DNA of 44,228 nt from Microcystis sp. T1-4 (GTDB taxonomy: Bacteria > Cyanobacteriota > Cyanobacteriia > Cyanobacteriales > Microcystaceae), in contig NZ_CAIP01000073.1 of the NCBI RefSeq assembly GCF_000297435.1, forward strand, positions 1 through 44,228, given 5' to 3'. Both the position numbers and the translations under genes were made by a program. The notes beneath the pieces were generated by a model. That model was not told where the DNA came from and made no database searches. It saw only the letters and a program-made list of their open reading frames with translations. How positions within the stretch are numbered: position 1 is the first letter of the stretch; each line of letters begins with the position of its first letter. Below are positions 17,131-24,615 of this stretch, one piece after another.

Positions 17131-19752
17131 ATGCTCAGATTTCCTTTTTTAAATTTCCTTATCTTCACTGTTGTTTACGGTGTTTCCTATCTCTACCAAA
17201 TTTTTGGGAAAAATCCTAATGAAAAAAAAGAGTTGCAAGGCGAAATCTTATCAGAATATTTAATTAGTATGGGGCCTATCTATATTAAAATTGGTCAAAT
17301 TTTGGCGACTCGCTCGGATTTAATTTCTAATACCATTGCTGAAAGACTTCGTCGCTTGCAAGATAATGTCCCCACTATGAATGAAGCGGATACAAAAAAG
17401 ATAATTGAGCGAGAGTTAAAACAGCCGATTGAAGCCATTTTTAAAGACTTTTATTTTAGTCCGGTGGCAAGTGCTTCAATTGCTCAAGTTCATCAAGCAA
17501 AATTAAAAACAGGGCAAAAGGTGGCCGTTAAAATTGTCAAAAAAAACGTCCGTCGAGACCTACAAGAAAATCTTAAAGTCATGGGTTTTGTTGTTAAAAT
17601 TGTAGATAGTTTGATTCCGTCCGTTAAATCTCTCAATTTACCAATTCGTTTTCGAGAATTATCCCGGTTATTAATTGCTCAAACCGATTTTATTCAAGAA
17701 GCAGAAAAACAAGCCCGAATTTACCTTAATTTCAAAAATCATCCTTATGTTAGAGTTCCCTCATTAGTTCCTGAATTATGTACTAATAATATGCTAGTGA
17801 TGGAATTTATCGAGGGAATTCCGGGTAAAGAATCTGAGCGCTGTCATCTCCCCCCTCAACCACTCGCTCGCCGTTTTCAAGAAACCATTTATACCATGTT
17901 ATATTTAGATGGTATTTGTCATGGCGATCCTCACCCTGGCAATCTCTTTTTTACCGAAGACGGCAAAATTATTTTAGTTGACTTTGGTATTACCGTAGAG
18001 TTAAGCGAAGATGAAAAATGGGGGTTATCTTCTTTTTATTATGCCTGTACTCGTAAAGAATGGGAGTTAGCCGTTGAACGGTTTACCGAACATTTTGTCA
18101 TCAAAAAAGAGCAGGTTTTTGAGCGTTGGTCTGATTATCACCAAGAAATCGAGGCCGTTTTAATAAAGCACTTTAATGCTCAAACAGAACGGTGGTCAAC
18201 CATTAGTTACTTCCAAGATGTTAATCAAGTTTTAAAGCGATATCAAGCTGAATATACGACAAACTTTACGAAAGTTGAATTAGTTTTTCTTTCTTGTGAA
18301 GGATTTGCTAGTCAAATTGACCCAGAAATTGATATTTGGGCGAATGCTCAAAAATTCACAGATCGCTATTCTCCTTACATGAATCCTAAGGTTAAACATA
18401 ACTTTGATATTTATTTTGCTGAGGCTAATCCTCAAGCCTTAGCTTTACGAGATCGGGCAAAAAATGCTCTGGTTGCTCCCACTCACTTAGACCGTTATTT
18501 CTTCCCTAGCACTTATCCTTTATTTGTTAAAGAAGCAAAGGGGTCTCATTTAATTGATGTTGATGGTAAAAAATATGTTGATCTCGCTTGTGGATATGGC
18601 CCTCATATTTTGGGTTACAGTCATCCCGTGATTAATCAAAGTTTAACGGAAGCCATTCTTAACGGGGGTGTAAATGCGATGGGAACACTCCCCGAAATTG
18701 AATTAGCAGAGGCTATTGTTGAAGCCCTACCCGGTGCAGAAAAGGCGATATTTTCCAATTCAGGCACAGAATCAATTTTGCAAGCGATTCGATTATGTCG
18801 AGCTTATCGTCATCGGGATCGAGTGGCTAAATTTGAAGGTCATTATCATGGATTTTCTGATCAAGGCATGGTGAGTTCTTGGTTTCGCTTTACAGGAAAC
18901 AAAGAAGCCCCTGAACCCATTAAGGGAACCTTAGGCAGTCATTCAGAAATCGTCAAAAATACCTTGGTTTTACAATATGCCCATCAAGCGAGTTTACAAA
19001 GATTGCGAGAACAAGCAGACAGTCTCGCTTGTGTGATCTGTGAACCCATGCCAACGGCACTTGCTGATTACGATCTAGAATTTTTAACGAAACTCCGGGA
19101 GATTTGTGACCAATTTGATTTACCATTAATCTTTGATGAAGTAGTCTCAGGTTTTCGAGTTACTTATGGAGGAGTACAAAATTTAACAGGAATTGTTCCT
19201 GATTTAACTTGTTTGGGTAAAATCATTGGTGGAGGATTGCCGGGAGGATGTGTTTCTGGAAAAGAACGACTGATTAATATTGCCAAAAGTTCGGAAGATC
19301 CCTTTCGCGATTATGAAAGTAAAGTGTTTGTAGGAGGAACAATGAGCGGGAATTCGTTGACCTGTACGGCTGGTTTAGCTGCATTAAGTTATTTAAAATT
19401 ACATCCTGAAATCTATACTCGTTTGGCGGAACAAACCGAGTGGTTAGCTCACCAACTAAAAACCATTGCAGAGGCTCATCAAGTTCCTTTTCAAGTGAAA
19501 GCTAATCGTTCTATTTTTTCTCTAACTTTTAGCTATAAAAAAGCTCAATTTTATCGAGAAAAACAAGCAGGAAGCAATTTTAAAGCGAATTTAGCTCTTG
19601 CTTATTATATGCGAAAGTATGGGGTTTATATGCCAGAACTTCATACTTTAATGTTGAATGATGCCCATTCTCAAGAAGACTTAGAAACGGTTATTCAAGC
19701 CTTTGATAACAGTCTTTATGAAATGGTTAAAGATGGCTTTTTTGTTCTCTAG
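17131..19752 (+). CDS. ABC1/UbiB-family kinase-like domain fused to a class III aminotransferase
   Basis: This 873-residue fusion has two complete parts. Residues about 1-440 are an ABC1/UbiB (ADCK-type) atypical kinase: KIGQ near Lys53, the alanine-rich loop PVASASIAQVHQA, VAVKIV, HGDPHPGN (His264-Asp266) and VDFG (Asp284). Residues about 445-873 are a PLP aminotransferase close to glutamate-1-semialdehyde aminomutase: SNSGTES, FEGHYHGFSD, IFDEVVSGFRV and LGKIIGGGLPGG with the PLP Lys697. UbiB-family proteins work in lipid/quinone synthesis at the membrane and have ATPase-type activity. Aminotransferases act in tambjamine (TamH) and MAP (PigE) synthesis as C-terminal domains of two-part proteins of similar size. 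The join of these two families is unusual. The substrate is unknown. TTAGGA precedes the ATG. The frame is continuous, so this is not a sequencing join of two genes at a stop. Confidence 0.9.
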   Translation: MLRFPFLNFLIFTVVYGVSYLYQIFGKNPNEKKELQGEILSEYLISMGPIYIKIGQILATRSDLISNTIAERLRRLQDNVPTMNEADTKKIIERELKQPIEAIFKDFYFSPVASASIAQVHQAKLKTGQKVAVKIVKKNVRRDLQENLKVMGFVVKIVDSLIPSVKSLNLPIRFRELSRLLIAQTDFIQEAEKQARIYLNFKNHPYVRVPSLVPELCTNNMLVMEFIEGIPGKESERCHLPPQPLARRFQETIYTMLYLDGICHGDPHPGNLFFTEDGKIILVDFGITVELSEDEKWGLSSFYYACTRKEWELAVERFTEHFVIKKEQVFERWSDYHQEIEAVLIKHFNAQTERWSTISYFQDVNQVLKRYQAEYTTNFTKVELVFLSCEGFASQIDPEIDIWANAQKFTDRYSPYMNPKVKHNFDIYFAEANPQALALRDRAKNALVAPTHLDRYFFPSTYPLFVKEAKGSHLIDVDGKKYVDLACGYGPHILGYSHPVINQSLTEAILNGGVNAMGTLPEIELAEAIVEALPGAEKAIFSNSGTESILQAIRLCRAYRHRDRVAKFEGHYHGFSDQGMVSSWFRFTGNKEAPEPIKGTLGSHSEIVKNTLVLQYAHQASLQRLREQADSLACVICEPMPTALADYDLEFLTKLREICDQFDLPLIFDEVVSGFRVTYGGVQNLTGIVPDLTCLGKIIGGGLPGGCVSGKERLINIAKSSEDPFRDYESKVFVGGTMSGNSLTCTAGLAALSYLKLHPEIYTRLAEQTEWLAHQLKTIAEAHQVPFQVKANRSIFSLTFSYKKAQFYREKQAGSNFKANLALAYYMRKYGVYMPELHTLMLNDAHSQEDLETVIQAFDNSLYEMVKDGFFVL

Positions 19753-19803
19753 AATCATCCAGGTTACTTGTTTTCTTTATTAATTTTAGCAGGAATTCCC
19801 AGA

Positions 19804-20385
19804 ATGAATACACTCAATAGTAATCTGAAAAAGCCCAGAAAAGGACTATTAGGAAGTTGGGATATGGTGGTCGGTCCCGGTATGTCTTTTCAAGAAACAT
19901 GGATTTGTCTTATTCCGACCCTTTTAGCCACTGTCTTGATTCCTATTTATGCCATAATTAATCATTTTGGCTGGAATATTTGGCAATTATTAATCATGGC
20001 TTTTCTGTCCTTTGATTTGGTAGGAGGAGCTATTGTTAATGTCTCAGAGACTACAAAATGTTGGCATCATTCTCCTCAACACAATTGGCGTTATCACTAT
20101 GGATTTATTGCGATTCATCTGCATCCTTTTTTGGTGGCATGGCTTTATGGAGGAAGTTGGCCAGAAGCCACCATCGCTTATGGCTATTTACTAATAGCAA
20201 CCCCCTTGATCTTATTTGTTCCTTGTCGTCTGCAAAAATCAATAGCAATTACCCTATATTTAGGAGGATTAGTTTTATCTCATTATCTATTTCAAGGAAT
20301 TGAGGGAATGGGTTGGTTTCTTCCGGTTTATTTTCTTAAGTTGTTTGTTAGTTATCTTCCAGAAGACTCTAATCGGTCTCTGTAG
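19804..20385 (+). CDS. Small multi-pass membrane protein with a histidine cluster, unknown function
   Basis: This 193-residue protein has five or six hydrophobic segments. Between them lie several histidines: KCWHHSPQHNWRYHYG and then IAIHLHP. Such spacing recalls membrane di-iron hydroxylases or desaturases, but I cannot fit it to their standard three-box pattern, so no function is assigned. The ATG at 19804 was chosen (AGGA about 9 bases ahead); the frame is open upstream to 19768. It follows the kinase-aminotransferase gene by 51 bases and precedes the exporter genes, so it is probably co-transcribed and acts on, or helps move, a membrane-bound lipid-like intermediate. This last point is inference. 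Confidence 0.7.
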   Translation: MNTLNSNLKKPRKGLLGSWDMVVGPGMSFQETWICLIPTLLATVLIPIYAIINHFGWNIWQLLIMAFLSFDLVGGAIVNVSETTKCWHHSPQHNWRYHYGFIAIHLHPFLVAWLYGGSWPEATIAYGYLLIATPLILFVPCRLQKSIAITLYLGGLVLSHYLFQGIEGMGWFLPVYFLKLFVSYLPEDSNRSL

Positions 20386-20460
20386 TAGAATACTCTATAG
20401 GAATTCTTTTTTGGAGAATCCCATTTTGGAAAAAACGTACCTAAAATAGGATAGATTTAC

Positions 20461-20647
20461 GGCTCTTCCTTACTTGTTATGGTTCGATAGGGGGGCATAA
20501 ATCGACTAAATCCTTATCTGGCAAGAGACTTAATTGATTAGTTCGCTCTAGATAAAAAACAATTGACAAAAATCGCTAAATGCCTTTCTATATAAGGGTT
20601 CCATCCCTTATAACCCCCGTCAATTGCATAACACAAACCGAAGAGCC
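20461..20647 (-). mobile_element. ISL3-derived MITE, copy 2, inverted relative to copy 1
   Basis: This 187-bp element starts GGCTCTTCC, ends CGAAGAGCC and is flanked by the perfect octamer AGATTTAC (20453-20460 and 20648-20655), the 8-bp duplication expected of ISL3. Its reverse complement matches 271-456. It sits only 15 bases before the devB-like ATG. A ready promoter in it is not obvious. Confidence 0.9.
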
Positions 20648-20662
20648 AGATTTACTTGAATT

Positions 20663-21970
20663 ATGAACAAAGAATCGATGAACTTTCCAAAGATCAAATT
20701 TTTAAAAGGCAAATGGCTGATGATTTGTGTTATTATTGGGGCTTTGTCAACTGGGATACTCGGACTACTATCTGTTACCCAATTCTCCAATTTGACAATT
20801 TCTGAAACAAAAACTGAGTCCTCTGAACCAGAATCGCCTGTAATCTCAATAACTGCTTTAGGACGAATTGAACCTCAAAGCAAAGTCATACAAGTCTCTG
20901 CAACCATTCCTCTAGAAGGAGCGCGTTTAGAAAAACTTTTGGTCAATGAGGGAGATACAGTCAAAACCGGACAAATTATTGCCATCTTGGATAGTTATGA
21001 ACGAGAACAATCCGCTTTAAAATTGGCCCAAAAAAGGGTTCAAGTCGCTCAAGCTCGTTTAAATCAAGTTCAAGCAGGTGCTAAAATCGGAGCGGTACAA
21101 TCTCAATCAGAAACCGTAGAACTTTTCAAAGCAGAATTGGAAGGCCAAATAGCTTCTCAGCAGGCTAATATTGCCAGTCTAAAATCTCGTTTAACTGGAG
21201 AAGTACAAGCTCAAAAAGCCACCATTGAACGGATAAAATCTGAGTTCAAGAATGCCCAAACTGAATGTCATCGTGCTGAGATGTTATATAAAGAAGGAGC
21301 GGTTTCCAGTTCTTCTAGAGATAATACTTGTTTACAAAAAGATGTTTTTCAAGAACAACTCAATGAAGCTGGGGCTAATTTACTCACAATTACTACAACT
21401 TTACAACAACAAATTAAAGAAGCCAAGGCAACTTTAAACCGTACCATTTTAACTACTCAAAAGCAGATTCGTTCTGCTCAGGCAACCTTAGAAGAAATTA
21501 AAGAAGTTCGGCCTGAAGATATCGCCTTAGCTATGGCTGAACTAGAGGAGGCAAAAGTAGCAGAAACCCAAGCAAAAACGAATTTAGCCTTAGCTTCTGT
21601 AAAAGCGCCCGTAGATGGGCAAATTCTTCAAATTCATACTTTACCTGGGGAAACAATTAATAGTCAAGGAATTGTAAAAATGGGTCAAACTCAAAAGATG
21701 GAAGTGGTTGCTGAAGTTTATCAAACAGATATTCAACAAATTAAATTGGGTAAAAAAGTAATTATTAGCAGTGATTCTTTTGGAGAAAAGTTAGAGGGAA
21801 CGGTTAAACAAATTGGTTTATTAGTTCAAAAACAAAATATTTTTAGTAATGATCCAGGTGCTGATGTTGATCGTAAAGTAATTGAAGTGAAAATTGCGCT
21901 TGATCCAGAAACCAGTCGAAAAGTTCAAAATTTCACCTATTTACAAGTTCAAGTTGCCATTCAACTCTAA
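20663..21970 (+). CDS. devB: DevB-type HlyD membrane fusion protein
   Basis: This 435-residue periplasmic adaptor has one N-terminal membrane segment (about 18-40), the first half of a lipoyl-like domain (GRIEPQSKVIQVSA, LLVNEGDTVKTGQIIAILDS), a long coiled coil (about 115-290, rich in Q/E/A/K) and the second half (VKAPVDGQILQIHTLPGET), ending in a beta-barrel part. DevB of heterocyst-forming cyanobacteria pairs with DevC and DevA to export glycolipids through TolC. Here it sits right behind the biosynthetic genes, so export of the product is likely. A MITE has landed in its leader: no good ribosome-binding site lies between the MITE end and the ATG, while removing the MITE would bring a TAGGAT nearer. 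ATG at 20678 is an alternative start. Confidence 0.9.
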   Translation: MNKESMNFPKIKFLKGKWLMICVIIGALSTGILGLLSVTQFSNLTISETKTESSEPESPVISITALGRIEPQSKVIQVSATIPLEGARLEKLLVNEGDTVKTGQIIAILDSYEREQSALKLAQKRVQVAQARLNQVQAGAKIGAVQSQSETVELFKAELEGQIASQQANIASLKSRLTGEVQAQKATIERIKSEFKNAQTECHRAEMLYKEGAVSSSSRDNTCLQKDVFQEQLNEAGANLLTITTTLQQQIKEAKATLNRTILTTQKQIRSAQATLEEIKEVRPEDIALAMAELEEAKVAETQAKTNLALASVKAPVDGQILQIHTLPGETINSQGIVKMGQTQKMEVVAEVYQTDIQQIKLGKKVIISSDSFGEKLEGTVKQIGLLVQKQNIFSNDPGADVDRKVIEVKIALDPETSRKVQNFTYLQVQVAIQL

Positions 21971-21989
21971 ATTTAGTTAAGTAAAAACC

Positions 21990-23147
21990 ATGATTTTACT
22001 ACTTACTTTTGCCCTTCTTCAAATTGTCCGTAATAAGACTCGTTTATTGGTAGCTTTAGCGGGAATTGGGTTCGCTGTCATTCTCATTTTTCTTCAGTTA
22101 GGGTTCATGAATGCTCTCTATGAAGCTGCAATGGCCCCTCATAAAAGTATCAAAGCCGATTTGGTATTATTAAATCCTCAATCTAAAGTATTATTTGCTC
22201 TAGAAAGTTTTCCACGGGAAAGAATTTATCAAGCTCAAAGAGTGAAAGGGGTTAAGTCAGTGGCTTCTTTGTATGTTGGTCTAGGTCAATGGAAAAATCC
22301 TGATAATCACACGAAACGATCTTTGTTGGTTTATGCTTTTGATCCTGCTCAATCTGTATTTAAATTTCCCGAAATAGTCAACAATTTAAATGATTTAAAG
22401 ATGACAAATCGAATACTTTTTGACAAATTATCTCGACGAGAATTTGGTGCCATTGCCAAAAATTTTAATCAAGGATATCAGGTTAGCACAGAATTAGAAG
22501 GAGTACGAGTTGAAGTAGCAGGATTATTTAGTCTAGGAGCTTCCTTTGCAGCAGACGGTAATGTTATTACCAGTGATTCAACTTTTTTACATATTTTTAA
22601 AGGTCGCAGCATTAACAAAATTAATGTTGGATTAATTACTCTAGAACCTAACGCTAATCCCCAAGCCGTGATTAAAACCCTAACAAAAATTTTACCCAAT
22701 GACGTAAAAGCAATGACTCTCGAAGATTTTGCCTTATCCGAAAAACACTATTGGGAAACGAGTGCGGCCATTGGTTTTATTTTTGGCTTAGGTGTAATAA
22801 TGGGCTTTATGGTAGGGGCAATTATTGTTTATCAAATTCTTTATGCAGATGTTTCTGATCATCTTGCTGAATATGCAACTCTCAAAGCAATGGGTTACCC
22901 TCATTCTTTTCTGCTTAATGTTGTTTTTCAGGAGTCTTTAATTCTTGCTGTTTTGGGATATATTCCAGGTTTCTTGATTTCAGAACTTATGTATGATTTA
23001 ACTAGACGAGATACTAACTTACCTGTATTTATGACTCCCAGTTTAGCACTGTTCGTTTTAGTTCTTACAATTGCAATGTGCTTTTTAGCAGGCACGATTG
23101 CAATGCGAAAACTACAAAGTGCTGATCCCGCTGATATCTGCTTCTGA
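21990..23147 (+). CDS. devC: DevC-type ABC transporter permease
   Basis: This 385-residue protein has the DevC/MacB-like build: an N-terminal membrane segment (LLVALAGIGFAVILIFLQLG), a large periplasmic domain (about 45-255) and three C-terminal membrane segments. The EYATLKAMGYPHSFLLNVV block matches the conserved cytoplasmic loop of the FtsX/MacB permease fold. It starts 19 bases after the devB-like stop, so the two are one unit. It should work with the upstream adaptor and a DevA-type ATPase in ATP-driven export of a lipid-like product. Base composition is AT-rich like the biosynthetic genes. Confidence 0.9.
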   Translation: MILLLTFALLQIVRNKTRLLVALAGIGFAVILIFLQLGFMNALYEAAMAPHKSIKADLVLLNPQSKVLFALESFPRERIYQAQRVKGVKSVASLYVGLGQWKNPDNHTKRSLLVYAFDPAQSVFKFPEIVNNLNDLKMTNRILFDKLSRREFGAIAKNFNQGYQVSTELEGVRVEVAGLFSLGASFAADGNVITSDSTFLHIFKGRSINKINVGLITLEPNANPQAVIKTLTKILPNDVKAMTLEDFALSEKHYWETSAAIGFIFGLGVIMGFMVGAIIVYQILYADVSDHLAEYATLKAMGYPHSFLLNVVFQESLILAVLGYIPGFLISELMYDLTRRDTNLPVFMTPSLALFVLVLTIAMCFLAGTIAMRKLQSADPADICF

Positions 23148-23192
23148 TGCCTGGTGGTTTCATAAAAGTTGCTCGTTTCTCCTTATTTTACC

Positions 23193-23369
23193 CTATTTTT
23201 CACTTTGATCATACTTATTTGAAATCACTATATCTACTTTACCCTCTCGTTTAGCACCCATCCAAAGTCTTAAAGCTTTATTCCGGATGAATTGTACCGT
23301 ACGAATAGTATCATCAATGGCAGAACACTAACTCGGTTTGACCACTGCTTTCATTTCTAAGATAATCAT
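23193..23369 (-). pseudogene. TnpB (IS200/IS605 or IS607 OrfB) N-terminal fragment
   Basis: Read on the minus strand from 23369, the frame gives MIILEMKAVVKPS, a stop (TAG, probably from CAG), then a segment with AIDDTIRTVQFIRNKALRLW and the KREGKVD that follows shortly after. This is the conserved start of TnpB transposon-associated nucleases. It ends after about 58 codons at TAG (23193-23195) with no catalytic part. It is a dead remnant between devC and devA and marks old insertion activity at this junction. Confidence 0.75.
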
Positions 23370-23723
23370 TGTTTATCGACCTCAAACAACTTATTTTGTA
23401 CCAACAAACTTTGCACAAAATTGTTAAGGTTTGATCGTGCTTTGCCGATGCTCAATTAGTCATGGTTTTATGCCATCTGTAAAACTGAGGGTATTCAACA
23501 TGACATTTTTGATAAAATCTTTCGATTTTTTGAGGTACCCTTAACTTATAATTTTCAAAGACTTGTCTTCTGGGAGAGTCGAACCGTGGGTCAGTTGTCT
23601 TTAAATATCGGTAAAATCGCCACAAAAGACCAATATTTGCTCCGAGAATTAAATTCTCATCCCTCCAAATAGCTTTAACTTGTGATCTTATTGAAGTATA
23701 CTATATTTTTCGAGGTTCTCATA
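23370..23723. other. Spacer before devA with an unassigned open stretch
   Basis: A plus-strand frame from about 23456 to a TAG near 23669 is open for about 70 codons and includes HDIFDKIFRFFEVPLTYNF and LLRELNSHPSK. It has no good start and I cannot place it in a family; it may be the tail of a lost gene. The GAGG before 23724 is the likely devA ribosome-binding site. Confidence 0.35.
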
Positions 23724-24443
23724 ATGCGGATTTTTCAAAAAGAGCGAGAATTAGAGGATTTTAGCCCTAATGAACCCGTAATTGCCATTAAAGGCTTAAA
23801 TCACTATTTTGGTACGGGGGAATTAAAAAAACAGGTTTTATACGATATCGATCTGGAAATTAAAGCGGGGGAAGTAGTGATTATGACTGGTCCTTCGGGA
23901 TCGGGGAAAACTACTTTATTGAGTTTAATGGGAGGTTTGCGATCGGCACAAGCGGGCAGTTTAAAAATTCTCGGCCAAGAAATGTTAGGAATTAGTAAGG
24001 GCAAAATGCTGAAAATTCGCCGACAAATTGGCTATATTTTTCAATCACATAATTTACTAAAATTCCTGACAGCGAAACAAAACGTTAGGATGTCTTTGGA
24101 ACTGCACGAGGAGTTTTTAGAACAAGATCTCGATCAAAAAGCCACGGCAATTTTGGAATCGGTGGGTTTAGGGGACCGCGTTGATTACTATCCCCACGAT
24201 CTATCGGGGGGACAAAAACAACGGGTTGCGATCGCTCGCGCCCTCGTCAGTCATCCCAAATTAGTCCTCGCCGATGAACCGACCGCGGCCTTAGATAAAC
24301 AATCCGGGCGCGATGTGGTGGAAATCATGCAGAAATTGGCAAAAGAACAAGGTTGCACGATTTTACTCGTCACCCACGATAACCGGATTCTCGACATCGC
24401 CGATCGCATTGTCAATATGGAGGATGGTCGTTTAGGCGATTAA
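23724..24443 (+). CDS. devA: DevA-type ABC transporter ATP-binding protein
   Basis: This 239-residue ATPase has Walker A (GPSGSGKT), a Q-loop (YIFQSHNLL), the signature LSGGQKQRVAIARAL, Walker B (LVLADEPTAALD) and the switch His in VTHD. It belongs to the MacB/LolD/DevA subgroup and should power the DevBC pair upstream. The ATG at 23724 was chosen because GAGG lies 10 bases ahead; the upstream in-frame start at 23682 lacks support. The gene is more GC-rich by eye and carries GCGATCGC, unlike devB and devC, and is parted from them by 576 bases with a TnpB remnant. It may therefore be an older resident gene rather than part of the acquired set. Confidence 0.92.
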   Translation: MRIFQKERELEDFSPNEPVIAIKGLNHYFGTGELKKQVLYDIDLEIKAGEVVIMTGPSGSGKTTLLSLMGGLRSAQAGSLKILGQEMLGISKGKMLKIRRQIGYIFQSHNLLKFLTAKQNVRMSLELHEEFLEQDLDQKATAILESVGLGDRVDYYPHDLSGGQKQRVAIARALVSHPKLVLADEPTAALDKQSGRDVVEIMQKLAKEQGCTILLVTHDNRILDIADRIVNMEDGRLGD

Positions 24444-24458
24444 CTGCCCAAAAATTAC

Positions 24459-24488
24459 TTGCCAAAAATCGGCCTTTCATGTTAGACT
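24459..24488 (+). promoter_or_regulatory. Candidate promoter of the tRNA-Ser gene
   Basis: TTGCCA at 24459-24464 and TAGACT at 24483-24488 are spaced by 18 bases and end 16 bases before the tRNA. The fit to sigma-70 consensus is moderate. Confidence 0.4.
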
Positions 24489-24504
24489 AAAGTAATGTCA
24501 TCTT

Positions 24505-24596
24505 GGAGAGGTGGCAGAGTGGTCGAATGCGGCAGATTGCTAATCTGTTGTACGAATCGTAAGACCGTACCGAGGGTTCGAATCCCTCCCTCTCCG
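24505..24596 (+). tRNA. tRNA-Ser (anticodon GCT)
   Basis: This 92-nt tRNA has a long variable arm, as serine tRNAs do. The acceptor stem GGAGAGG pairs with CCTCTCC, the discriminator is G, and CCA is not encoded. The anticodon loop TTGCTAA gives GCT at 24539-24541, reading AGC/AGT codons. The T-loop GGTTCGAATCC is standard. Confidence 0.96.
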
Positions 24597-24615
24597 TATT
24601 TTTTGGGTAGGTTCG

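Noticed and set aside
241..20655. Composite transposon made of the cluster between two MITEs
   Set aside because: Each MITE has its own perfect 8-bp duplication on both sides. A composite element would show one duplication around the whole unit.
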